A DNA stretch of 16,906 nucleotides from CAZTTH01 sp964615975. Lineage in GTDB: Bacteria; Verrucomicrobiota; Lentisphaeria; JABSQK01; JAJFLO01. The notes under the pieces were generated by a model. The model searched no databases. It was not told where the DNA came from and saw only the letters and a program-made list of their open reading frames with translations. Numbering within the stretch: the stretch's first letter is position 1; each line of letters starts with the position of its first letter. Shown here piece after piece: positions 7,838 through 15,560 of this stretch. The stretch is from positions 1-16,906 of the forward strand of contig CAZTTH010000064.1 in NCBI GenBank assembly GCA_964615975.1, in the 5' to 3' direction. The position numbers and the translations under genes were made by a program.

Positions 7838-10261
7838 ATGCATAAGATACGTATTTACATCGTTGAAGATGAAGCCTTGATCGCCATGGAAATCTGCGAT
7901 CGTTTAATGGCATTGAATTATGAAATCGGCGGCCAGGCGGCACAGGGAGAGATCGCGCTCGAGGAGATCCCCGTAATCCATCCGGATCTCGTGCTGATGG
8001 ACATCAAGCTGGCGGGCGCACTGACCGGAATCGAAACCGTCAAGCGCCTGCGTTCTCAGCTGGATTTACCGGTGATTTATCTCACCGCCTTCTCCCATGA
8101 CCCCCTGCTCACGGAGGCGATCGCTGCCGAACCGTATGGCTATCTGGTTAAGCCATTTGAAGAACGCGAATTGCACGCCACCATCCAGGCGGTCTACTAC
8201 AAGCACCAGGCCGAGCGTCTGTTGCGCGATACCAATCGGACTTTGGAGGCCGCGGTTCAACAACGCACCGTTGAATTACAGGAGAGCAAAACACGTCTGC
8301 AAGAATTGAATGAAACCCTCGACTGTCTGGTCACTGAACGAACCGACAAATGGCGTGAAAGCGATGAGCGTTATCGCTTGATGGTTGCCAATCTGAGAGA
8401 TTACGCGATCATCTTTCTGGATGATAAAGGACTCATCGTTGACTGGAACGTGAGCGCCGAAAACTGTACCGGTTATCAGGCCAAAGAAATTATCGGCAAA
8501 CACTTTACCTGTTTGTACCCGCCGGAAAAATTGACTCCGGAGACTTCCGCTGTCATCCTCGCGACAGCAAAAAAGGGGGGCCGGACTGAATACGAAAGCC
8601 GGCAAATACGCAAGGACGGCTGCTGGTATTGGGCGAATATCGTCATTACCGCTTTGCGCGACGCTGCCGGGATTTTGCTCGGTTACTGCAAGATTATTCA
8701 TAATATCGCCGCTACCAAGCAGGCGGAATTACAACTCTTAAACAGCCAGAAACAGTTTATCAATCTTTTCGAATTCGCGCCTGACGCCATGGTTATAACC
8801 AACGCCAAAGGCCTCATGGTCCAGGTGAACCAGCAAACGGAAAAGCTGTTCGACTATGTCAGAACCGACTTAATAGAGCAGCCCATTGAGAAACTTATGC
8901 CCGACTTTTCGGTGTATGGGGATGTCGCATTATGGCAACAATTTCTCTGCGCCAACACCGCGCGGGTCATGGGAACACACAAGTCCCAACTTTTTGGTCT
9001 GAAAAAAGATGGCGCCAAGTTTCCGATTGATGTGAAATTCAGTCCTCTTGAATCCGATCAAGGCATCCGGATGATCGCCGCCATCCGTGATATCACTGAA
9101 CAGGAACGTTTGCAGCAACAATTGTTGCGGGCACAACGACTGGAGAGCATGGGAACGCTGGCCGGAGGATTGGCTCATGATCTCAATAACGCAATTACTC
9201 CCATCATGATGGCGACCAGCCTGTTGCGGTTACAATTCCCCAATGGTTCGTCGCATATCTTTGACATGATTGACGCAAGCGCCAAACGCGGCGCCGGCAT
9301 GGTAAAAAAACTATTGACTTATGTCAAAGGGACTGGAAATGAATATCTCCCCTTAAAAACACAAAATTTATTCAAAGATATCGAGCAAATCATTATCGGA
9401 ACATTTCCCAAGAATATTCAACTCAAGAGCTCAATACCACGCAACCTATGGATAATATCTGGTGATGCCACGCAATTATACCAGGTGCTGCTTAACTTAT
9501 GCGTCAACGCTCGCGACGCCATGCCTGAAGGTGGTATTTTGACTCTGATGGCGGAAAATATGGATATGAATACTTCTTCTGCCAACACCATACCCGATCT
9601 CAGGCCTGGTCTCTATGTCGTATGGCGCATAACTGATACCGGCTCCGGTATGCCGCCGGAGATTCTCGAACACATCTTTGAGCCATTCTTCAGCACCAAG
9701 GGACCGGAGAAAGGAACCGGACTAGGACTTTCGACCGTTTTTGGTATTATCAAAAATCATCAAGGCTGCATCCAGGTTCAATCCATACCCGGGCAAGGCT
9801 CAACTTTCACCATTTACCTGCCCAGCGACGGTTCTCACGTCGTGACAGGTGAATCCACCGTGATGATCAATCCCAAAGCGATACGTCGTGGTCGGGGTGA
9901 AACAATCCTGGTCGTTGATGATGAGCAATTTATGCGTGAGATGTTAAGAGATACGCTCTGGGAACAGAACTTTCAGGTGGTCACCGCTGCAACCGGAACG
10001 GAAGGATTGCTTCGCGTAATTGAGAATTGGGAAGACTTGAGAGTTGTGATTACCGACCTGCATATGCCCGTGATGAATGGATTGGCGCTGACGCGAATTC
10101 TCAGGGAGTTAATCCCCACTCTTGTCATTATAGTGATCAGCGGCTTTCTGGAAGAGCACGACCTAAATGAGTTTAAAAAGCTGGGGGTTACAGCCTTTCT
10201 CAACAAACCCTTTAACCAGAATGATCTCGCATCCATCCTGCACCAAGAATTGAGGCGCTAA
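7838..10261 (+). CDS. Hybrid histidine kinase, receiver-PAS-PAS-HisKA-HATPase-receiver
   Basis: A soluble hybrid kinase of 807 residues, starting 11 nt after the previous gene and probably co-transcribed. The N-terminal receiver (Asp55, Lys105) matches that of the preceding gene position by position, sharing IYIVEDEALIAMEI, and points to duplication. A coiled-coil linker (about 124-185) leads to two PAS domains (about 186-300 and 305-425). HisKA carries His447 in GGLAHDLNNAITPI, the HATPase has Asn557 (LCVNARDAMPEGG), Asp600 (TDTGSGMPPE) and KGTGLGLSTVFG. The C-terminal receiver (about 685-807) has Asp740 in ITDLHMPVMNG and Lys in LNKPF. All catalytic residues seem intact. It has no effector domain, so its phosphoryl group would need an external Hpt protein or regulator not seen here. 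Confidence 0.9.
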   Translation: MHKIRIYIVEDEALIAMEICDRLMALNYEIGGQAAQGEIALEEIPVIHPDLVLMDIKLAGALTGIETVKRLRSQLDLPVIYLTAFSHDPLLTEAIAAEPYGYLVKPFEERELHATIQAVYYKHQAERLLRDTNRTLEAAVQQRTVELQESKTRLQELNETLDCLVTERTDKWRESDERYRLMVANLRDYAIIFLDDKGLIVDWNVSAENCTGYQAKEIIGKHFTCLYPPEKLTPETSAVILATAKKGGRTEYESRQIRKDGCWYWANIVITALRDAAGILLGYCKIIHNIAATKQAELQLLNSQKQFINLFEFAPDAMVITNAKGLMVQVNQQTEKLFDYVRTDLIEQPIEKLMPDFSVYGDVALWQQFLCANTARVMGTHKSQLFGLKKDGAKFPIDVKFSPLESDQGIRMIAAIRDITEQERLQQQLLRAQRLESMGTLAGGLAHDLNNAITPIMMATSLLRLQFPNGSSHIFDMIDASAKRGAGMVKKLLTYVKGTGNEYLPLKTQNLFKDIEQIIIGTFPKNIQLKSSIPRNLWIISGDATQLYQVLLNLCVNARDAMPEGGILTLMAENMDMNTSSANTIPDLRPGLYVVWRITDTGSGMPPEILEHIFEPFFSTKGPEKGTGLGLSTVFGIIKNHQGCIQVQSIPGQGSTFTIYLPSDGSHVVTGESTVMINPKAIRRGRGETILVVDDEQFMREMLRDTLWEQNFQVVTAATGTEGLLRVIENWEDLRVVITDLHMPVMNGLALTRILRELIPTLVIIVISGFLEEHDLNEFKKLGVTAFLNKPFNQNDLASILHQELRR

Positions 10262-10486
10262 GGCGGGATCCAGAATAACCGCAGGGGTTATCATATCCCA
10301 TCATCCTGAGATATGAAACCGATTAATAACGGGTTGAGCCTTGTCTCTCGCTGATGATTTTTGAATTAGGGGTTTACCAGGCCTCAAGTACGATACGCAA
10401 TCTTTGCCCTCAAAGCCATCAGATCTGGTTTCCCATCATGATTGAGTTTAAATGGCTCTGTCCCTTAATCGATCCTCGTCTCATTA
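10262..10486. other. Spacer between converging genes
   Basis: This 225-base stretch separates the end of the plus-strand kinase operon from the end of the minus-strand aldo/keto reductase. I see no gene. A small hairpin (ATAACC, loop GCAGG, GGTTAT, 10275-10291) lies just after the kinase stop but has no T run, so it is not a convincing intrinsic terminator. Confidence 0.4.
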
Positions 10487-11518
10487 TTATACCGGAGCGG
10501 GATTTCGCTCCGCAAACCCGCGTTGATGCCAGTAAGGATATGCCAATGTCGGAGCGCTGGCAGCATCCAGCCTGGCTATTTGATCTGGAGTTAGCTCCCA
10601 GCCGACCGCGCCCAGATTGTCACGCAATTGTTTTTCATTGCGGGCGCCGATGATCACGTTCGCCACGGTGGGGCGCCGGAGCAGCCAGTTGAGCGCAATC
10701 TGGGGAACGGTTTTGCCGGTTTCCCCCGCGATTTCGTCGAGAGTGTCAACAATCTGGTAAAGGTAATCGGTTGCCACCGGCGGTCCCATGGCCGTCACTT
10801 CCTTGCTTTGCAAACGGCTTATTGTGGGCAATGGTTGATCCCGTCTGATTTTTCCGGTGAGGCGCCCCCAACCCAATGGACTCCAAACCACCGCGCTGAC
10901 CTTCTGATCAAGCGCCAAGGGCATGAGTTCCCATTCATAATCACGTCCAATCAATGAGTAATACGCTTGATGGGCGACATAGCGCGTTAATCCATATTTC
11001 TCCGCGATCGCGAGCGCTTTCATCAAATGCCAACCGGAGAAATTCGAACAACCGATATATCTGATTTTTCCGGCTCGCACCAGATTGTCCAGTGTGCTCA
11101 CGGCTTCTTCAATGGGAGTTTCGGCATCAAAGCCATGAAGCTGATAGAGATCAATGTAATCAATCCCCAAACGCTTCAAGCTGCCCTCGACCGAGCGTAT
11201 CAGGTGGTGGCGCGATGACCCGACATCGTTCGGCCCCGGCCCGAATCGGAACGTGCCCTTGGTGGAAATAATCACCTGGTCACGCCGTCCCCTGATTGCC
11301 TGCCCCAGAATTTCCTCGGCCATGCCGTTTGAATAGATATCAGCGGTGTCGAACATATTCAGGCCCGCTTCCAAGCAGATATCCACCAAGCGGGTCGCCT
11401 CTGCCACATCGCTTGCGCCCCACATTTTGAAAAACTCTGTGCCGCCGCCAAATGTACCGGTGCCAAAGCTCAATACCGGCACTTTAAACCCTGAACCGCC
11501 AAGTTGTCTGAATTCCAT
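10487..11518 (-). CDS. Aldo/keto reductase
   Basis: A cytoplasmic NAD(P)H-dependent oxidoreductase of 343 residues with the (beta/alpha)8 aldo/keto reductase fold. The catalytic tetrad is visible: Asp57 and Tyr62 in FDTADIYSNG, Lys87 in ISTKG and His128 in DLYQLHG. Typical family stretches follow, including IRYIGCSNFSGW, WSPLGWGRLTGK and NVIIGARNEKQLRDNLGAV, which holds cofactor-phosphate contacts in this family. I chose the ATG at 11518 because a strong AGGAGG (11527-11532) lies 8 nt upstream; an earlier in-frame start at 11566 would place that site inside the gene. The substrate cannot be deduced. It stands alone, converging with the kinase cluster. Confidence 0.92.
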   Translation of the reverse strand: MEFRQLGGSGFKVPVLSFGTGTFGGGTEFFKMWGASDVAEATRLVDICLEAGLNMFDTADIYSNGMAEEILGQAIRGRRDQVIISTKGTFRFGPGPNDVGSSRHHLIRSVEGSLKRLGIDYIDLYQLHGFDAETPIEEAVSTLDNLVRAGKIRYIGCSNFSGWHLMKALAIAEKYGLTRYVAHQAYYSLIGRDYEWELMPLALDQKVSAVVWSPLGWGRLTGKIRRDQPLPTISRLQSKEVTAMGPPVATDYLYQIVDTLDEIAGETGKTVPQIALNWLLRRPTVANVIIGARNEKQLRDNLGAVGWELTPDQIARLDAASAPTLAYPYWHQRGFAERNPAPV

Positions 11519-11526
11519 TGCTTTTT

Positions 11527-11532
11527 CCTCCT
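11527..11532 (-). promoter_or_regulatory. Ribosome-binding site of the aldo/keto reductase
   Basis: AGGAGG on the minus strand, 8 nt before the ATG at 11518. It decides the start codon in favour of 11518 over 11566. Confidence 0.75.
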
Positions 11533-11613
11533 CGATTATGGCTAAGTTGTGATTAAATCCATACAAAAATTAGCAAACCCATCTTCGACAGTTAGAAAAT
11601 TGAGATGTTGATT

Positions 11614-11631
11614 TTATGATTCGGATCATAA
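11614..11631. promoter_or_regulatory. Palindrome upstream of the aldo/keto reductase, candidate operator
   Basis: Perfect 7-base arms TTATGAT and ATCATAA separated by TCGG, about 95 to 113 bases upstream of the reductase start. An 18-base dyad in an upstream region fits a binding site for a dimeric regulator. It also lies just beyond the end of the Calx-beta-like remnant, so a role as a short terminator stem cannot be excluded, though there is no T run. Confidence 0.4.
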
Positions 11632-11637
11632 TTCCTC

Positions 11638-11850
11638 TCACCCATCTTGGGTTAATAAAGCCGTGTGGTTAGGAAACGCGGCGCTCGTAATCTCGGGATT
11701 CCCGCGGATTGTCATCAGGTTGACCACCACAGTCCCAATTCCTGCCACCGCCATGTCGTCGATCACCGCGACCATGATCTTCGCTGACATCGCGCCCGCT
11801 GCCATGGTTGCCGTGCCGCTCAGGGTGACGAAATCACCGCCGGCCGCGAA
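11638..11850 (-). pseudogene. Remnant of a Calx-beta-like domain
   Basis: Read on the minus strand, the frame between stops at 11851-11853 and 11638-11640 encodes about 70 residues. They contain GGDFVTLSGTATMAAGAMSA, then VIDDMAVAGIGTVVVNL, which closely follow the Calx-beta pattern (a DY/DF..LSGT start, an AAG..S turn, an IDD..VEG..TV strand pair). Calx-beta domains are repeated in large secreted or surface adhesins. Here only one repeat survives, without a start codon, ribosome-binding site or the rest of the protein. The usual acidic Glu-Gly after IDD is degraded to Ala-Gly. It is best read as debris of a large gene. The family assignment rests on pattern recognition only. Confidence 0.5.
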
Positions 11851-11855
11851 TCAAT

Positions 11856-12215
11856 TTACGCTTCGAAAGGCTGCCATTCTTCTCCTTGCGGGGCGTTCTT
11901 CATTAAGATTTCAACCTTGCGTTCAGTCTCGGCCAGACGCGAGGAACAAAAATTCGCCAGGCGAGTCCCTTCCTCGAATTTCTTCAGGCAATCATCGAGA
12001 TTAAGTTTGCCCGTTTCCATTTCCGCGACAATGGCCTCGAGGCGGCGCAGAGATTGCTCAAAGTCCAATGGCTGGTCTGCTGTTGTCTGGCCGGTGTTTG
12101 CCTTCTTCCGCGATCGTTTGGCTTTGGGCGGTGCTGATGTAGCCTCATACACTGGCTGGTCAATTGATCCGGGAGTACTGATTGCTGCGGGTGTTGGAGT
12201 ATCGTTGTCGTTCAT
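11856..12215 (-). CDS. xseB: Exonuclease VII small subunit
   Basis: XseB binds the large subunit XseA to form exonuclease VII, which degrades single-stranded DNA from both ends. The core, from residue 50 on, has the family signature: LDFEQSLRRLEAIVAEMETG, then LDDCLKKFEEG and LAETERKVEIL, forming two helices. At 119 residues it is longer than the usual 70 to 85 because of an N-terminal extension of about 49 residues rich in Pro, Ala, Thr and Lys (basic KAKRSRKK at 31-38), probably disordered. An AAGGA sits 4 nt before the ATG. xseA is not adjacent: upstream lies a gene-poor gap and then the restriction-like cassette. The xseA partner must be elsewhere. Confidence 0.9.
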   Translation of the reverse strand: MNDNDTPTPAAISTPGSIDQPVYEATSAPPKAKRSRKKANTGQTTADQPLDFEQSLRRLEAIVAEMETGKLNLDDCLKKFEEGTRLANFCSSRLAETERKVEILMKNAPQGEEWQPFEA

Positions 12216-12236
12216 GTCATCCTTGGTTTCATTTTA

Positions 12237-12590
12237 ATGGGAGAAATATATTGCCATATGATTAATGGTTATGCAAAACATCTTCCGGCATTGATGCTGA
12301 GGTTACACAGCGACGATACCCTTTACCATGACAGGTATCCACCTCGTGGAGAGAAAAAAGATCCCCATCAAGATGTCATCATTCGTATCGATTTGGCAGA
12401 TGTTCGTACCAACACCGCCAATTTTTTCTTTGTGATTCATTTTTATCTACAACAACTACATAGGCGCAAATCATTCAGTCTCTGATCGAGTCAATGTGTA
12501 AGACCGCTTTGGGCTTTGCAAAAAATGTATCGAATGGCGATGAGAATTTAGCGGTGTTCATGATGTTATCTCCGAGTTTGCTGCCGTTCA
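12237..12590 (+). pseudogene. Possible broken TerD-like gene
   Basis: This stretch between xseB and the helicase gene has two plus-strand frames that read like halves of one protein. The first (12237-12485) gives LHSDDTLYHDR, then DVIIRIDLADV and NFFFVIHFY, ending KSFSL; the second, read from about 12482, gives IESMCKTAL and NGDENLAVFMML. TerD-type proteins show a similar order: HSGD, acidic loop, I.VDL..V, FFVI..Y, SF..IENA, then ELA.F.L. The frame change coincides with a CTCT at about 12480-12483. The resemblance is weak, there is no ribosome-binding site, and the second frame runs into the antisense of the helicase gene. Treat it as a hint only; the region may simply be non-coding. Confidence 0.25.
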
Positions 12591-12603
12591 ATATGAATCA
12601 CAT

Positions 12604-15264
12604 CTATGATTCCTTGTATTCATATCTTCTAACCAATGTTGCGAATCCCATATTGGCCAGGACGGTGTTGTGTGGGATAATGACGTATTTCCAGGGTTTG
12701 CCATTATTTTTCGTGGTGAATGCCGTCGCGTGTCTGCAGTACTCTGCCGCGGCGGTTGCCTTTTCCTGAACCTCAGCCGTCTCGATATCGCCTTCCTTCT
12801 TGGTTTCCACCATATAAATCGTGTCATTGGTCTCCACGACAAAATCCGGGACGTATTGCTGTGAATTATGTTTCCAGTAAATCTGAAACTGCTTCCTGGA
12901 CGGTCTCAACCATTTCATGACCGCCGCATCTTTCTCAAGAATCGCGGCAAAGTCCTTTTCGGTTTTCGAGTCGAACTTATATTTGTCATGGCATGCTTTC
13001 TTGAAGCCGGTAAACACCTTGGTCGGAATCGCCTTGGTCGGCGTAATCGTTTCCATATAATCATGGATGGTATCGGAAGAGAATTTCGCCAAGTTATGCT
13101 CTTCAATCCTCGTGAAGGGGCGGACAATGGGTTCATCATATTCCGGAGTCTCGCAATAGAAATGTCCGGGTTCCATCATCTGGGCGTAAATGAATTTGGC
13201 GATATCGCGGCGGTGATACTGAACGACATTGATGAGTTCGTCCTCATTCAGATAGGATTGCAGTTTGGTAAGCGCATCGGTCGCCAGGGAGAATAACAGG
13301 TCAGCACACTCGTCGTAATCGATTTCAGGCGCGTCGATCAATTCGTTGACAATCAGATTGTCCAGTTTTTCAGGCACGATTCGGCCCTTGCCGTGAATGG
13401 TGTCAATCGTGTTGTCGGTGAGAGATTGGCGCAGGATTTCCTCGGATACGGGGTGAGGATTCAGCGCCATCACGTCTAAACTGAAATGATGAAATCCCGA
13501 ACGAACATTGTCCGACTGCTGAATGACAATGCGCGGAATTTCGATAATCAGCCTGGCAAACTCCCGAGCCATCTCCTCATAATGCGATTCCGCCTCCCTG
13601 ATTCGGTCTTCCACGAACAGATCGTCCTGAAATCGCTCGCGAATGCGACTCACGGCCAGCTTTTTAATCTCCGGCCGAGTCAGATCCTGAACCGACTTAA
13701 CTTCCATATTCAAGCCTTCAAGTGTCGAGACAATCTCACGCTTGGTGTCAAGTATGAGCTGGGCCTTCTGTCTTTCGGCCGCATCCGGGATTTCATCAAT
13801 GCGTTCCTGCTCCCGATCGAGGACCAGCGTAATTGGCGATGACGCGGTCACCGTTTCCTTTGGGGCGGTCAATTCCTCATCGATCTCAATGACGTTTTCA
13901 AGGCGAATGATCGAATCCGGACGGTTGGCCGCGTCGATTATTTCCTGAAAACGGTCGTGCGATACAATGGTCAGCTTATCGACCTTGGCTTCGCCGGTTA
14001 CCTGGCCATAGGGCAAACGAAGCCCACGCCCGATCGTTTGCTCCCGCAGCGTTGTCGACGCCGCCGTGCGCAGCGGGATGATGGTGTAAAGGTTGGTGAC
14101 ATCCCAGCCCTCTTTAAGCATGTTCACGTGGATAACAATCTCGATTCCATTATCGAACTCCTCCAGGGACAGCAGTTTCTCGATATTCTCGTCCTTCTCG
14201 GATCCACTTTGGTTGGAGTGAATCTCCATGACCTTGTCGGCGTAGCGTCCGTCAAAGAATCCGGGGGAGGCGATGAGGTTTTTCAACTCTCCAGCATGGA
14301 GGGTGTCTTTGGCCACGACGAGCACGAAGGGTTTCACGGCAAAGGTGCGGTTGTCACGGGCGTAAATATCCAGGGCGATGCGCGTATCCTCGTGAATGCG
14401 AATTCCATCCTCCAGCTTGATCCGGTCCAACTCCTCGACGCTGTGTTGCGACGGATCGAAATCCTTCCTCGTCGCCACTGCGGGCGTCTTGACAAAGCCG
14501 TCCTGTATGGCCTTCGCCAGCGAATATTCATAAACGACGTTCTTAAACTTGATGGTTTTGCCGCCCTGCTCGATCTGGGGTGTGGCGGTCAATTCAAGAC
14601 CGAGGATAGGCTTCAATTCATTGATCACCGCCATGCCGCGGTCGGCGCGGTAATGGTGGGATTCATCCATCAACACGACCAGGTCATCGAAATTGGCAAG
14701 AGAGTTGAAGTAGCTTTCGCCAAGGTATTCAGCCATGCGTTTGATGCGCGGTTCCTTGCCCCCTTTGGTTTCCGCATTGATCTTGGAGATATTGAACACG
14801 TTGATATTGACCTCGGTCAACAAGTCGCCATGACCGGCGTATTCGTAATTGTCGCCAGTGATAATGAGCGGCGGATTCTGAGCAAGATCGCCGATGCCGG
14901 GAAAGACGTACTTGGGGTGCGCGGGATTCGAAAAATCCGTGATGAGCTTATTGTAGACCGTGAGATTCGGCGCCAGGACAAAAAAATTGCGGACACCTTT
15001 CTCCAGATACAGATAGGCGATAAATGCTCCCATCAACCGCGTCTTGCCCACACCGGTAGCCAGAGCGAAACACAGTGATGGGAAGTCGCGTTCGAAATCG
15101 GTACAGGTCGGATGCCGACTGGATACCTTTGCAAGTTCCGCCGGGAGATCGACGGCCTTGGCCAGAACCAACTGCTCGGCCAACTCCGAAAGTATCTCCA
15201 GACTCTGTGCCTGCGGTTTGCGTAAACTTAAACGGTTGCGGACATAATTGGCGGTATGATTCAT
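12604..15264 (-). CDS. Type III restriction Res-like helicase-nuclease
   Basis: An 886-residue superfamily-2 DNA helicase/translocase with a nuclease domain. Helicase motifs: Walker A ATGVGKT at 69-75, DESH at 200-203, TATP at 226-229, LKEGWDV at 383-389 and QTIGRGLR at 409-416. The C-terminus has the PD-(D/E)xK nuclease seen in Res subunits of type III restriction enzymes: Glu769, PD at 806-807 and E-x-K at 820-822 (YMVETKK). All key residues are intact, so ATP-driven movement along DNA and cleavage are expected. The start is the ATG at 15264, overlapping the upstream stop as ATGA and preceded by AGGAGG at 7 nt; an ATG 13 codons earlier has no such support. Unlike classical type III loci there is no adjacent Mod methyltransferase; partners here are a zinc-ribbon protein and an AlbA/HATPase-type protein. 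It is probably part of a defence cassette (inference). Confidence 0.88.
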   Translation of the reverse strand: MNHTANYVRNRLSLRKPQAQSLEILSELAEQLVLAKAVDLPAELAKVSSRHPTCTDFERDFPSLCFALATGVGKTRLMGAFIAYLYLEKGVRNFFVLAPNLTVYNKLITDFSNPAHPKYVFPGIGDLAQNPPLIITGDNYEYAGHGDLLTEVNINVFNISKINAETKGGKEPRIKRMAEYLGESYFNSLANFDDLVVLMDESHHYRADRGMAVINELKPILGLELTATPQIEQGGKTIKFKNVVYEYSLAKAIQDGFVKTPAVATRKDFDPSQHSVEELDRIKLEDGIRIHEDTRIALDIYARDNRTFAVKPFVLVVAKDTLHAGELKNLIASPGFFDGRYADKVMEIHSNQSGSEKDENIEKLLSLEEFDNGIEIVIHVNMLKEGWDVTNLYTIIPLRTAASTTLREQTIGRGLRLPYGQVTGEAKVDKLTIVSHDRFQEIIDAANRPDSIIRLENVIEIDEELTAPKETVTASSPITLVLDREQERIDEIPDAAERQKAQLILDTKREIVSTLEGLNMEVKSVQDLTRPEIKKLAVSRIRERFQDDLFVEDRIREAESHYEEMAREFARLIIEIPRIVIQQSDNVRSGFHHFSLDVMALNPHPVSEEILRQSLTDNTIDTIHGKGRIVPEKLDNLIVNELIDAPEIDYDECADLLFSLATDALTKLQSYLNEDELINVVQYHRRDIAKFIYAQMMEPGHFYCETPEYDEPIVRPFTRIEEHNLAKFSSDTIHDYMETITPTKAIPTKVFTGFKKACHDKYKFDSKTEKDFAAILEKDAAVMKWLRPSRKQFQIYWKHNSQQYVPDFVVETNDTIYMVETKKEGDIETAEVQEKATAAAEYCRHATAFTTKNNGKPWKYVIIPHNTVLANMGFATLVRRYEYKES

Positions 15265-15560
15265 GCTAACGCCTCCTCGATGTCCATTCCACATGCCGGG
15301 CACCGATAGCAGCCGTCGCTGACGTTCTTAAATCGTAGCCCAGAGTCGAACGGCTTTTCCCCGTCTCGATACGTCATAAGACGGCCATCGCAGCCCACGT
15401 CTTCGACAAGTCCGCATCCCGGACATTCAAGCAGTTCGCGATCGTCCATGAAAAGGCCAAGGGCCTTGGCTTGTTCGAGAACGGGACCGAATTGGCGAAC
15501 GACATCGACTATGCGTCCGGCCGTCTGGACCACATCAGACTTGTATCCCTCATTATTCAT
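15261..15560 (-). CDS. Small zinc-ribbon protein of unknown function
   Basis: A 99-residue protein. The first 40 residues are likely helical (RIVDVVRQFGPVLEQAKALG); the rest has six cysteines: Cys46 and Cys49 in CPGCG, Cys57, Cys84, and Cys87 and Cys90 in CPACG. Two CPxCG knuckles about 38 residues apart are typical of a zinc ribbon, which usually contacts DNA, RNA or protein. I do not recognise the family. It overlaps the upstream gene by 4 nt (ATGA at 15557-15560) and the downstream Res-like gene by 4 nt (15261-15264). A GGAGA lies a few bases before its ATG. Being placed between the two larger genes with both stops coupled suggests an obligate accessory of the cassette, perhaps a recognition or bridging factor; that role is inference. 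Confidence 0.8.
   Translation of the reverse strand: MNNEGYKSDVVQTAGRIVDVVRQFGPVLEQAKALGLFMDDRELLECPGCGLVEDVGCDGRLMTYRDGEKPFDSGLRFKNVSDGCYRCPACGMDIEEALA
15272..15277 (-). promoter_or_regulatory. Ribosome-binding site of the Res-like gene
   Basis: AGGAGG on the minus strand, inside the end of the zinc-ribbon gene and 7 nt before the ATG at 15264. Together with the ATGA overlap it fixes the start and indicates translational coupling. Confidence 0.75.

Noticed and set aside
10493..10512. Hairpin CGGAGCG, loop GGATTT, CGCTCCG
   Set aside because: It falls in the last codons of the aldo/keto reductase and is not followed by a T run on either strand, so it is not a convincing terminator.
12494..12769. 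Plus-strand 91-codon frame as an independent gene
   Set aside because: Its second half is antisense to the end of the helicase gene and it has no ribosome-binding site; only its start is considered, as part of a possible remnant.
13957..15078. Long plus-strand open frame of 373 codons
   Set aside because: It lies entirely antisense to the helicase gene, whose motifs are clearly conserved; the frame is a by-product of codon usage.
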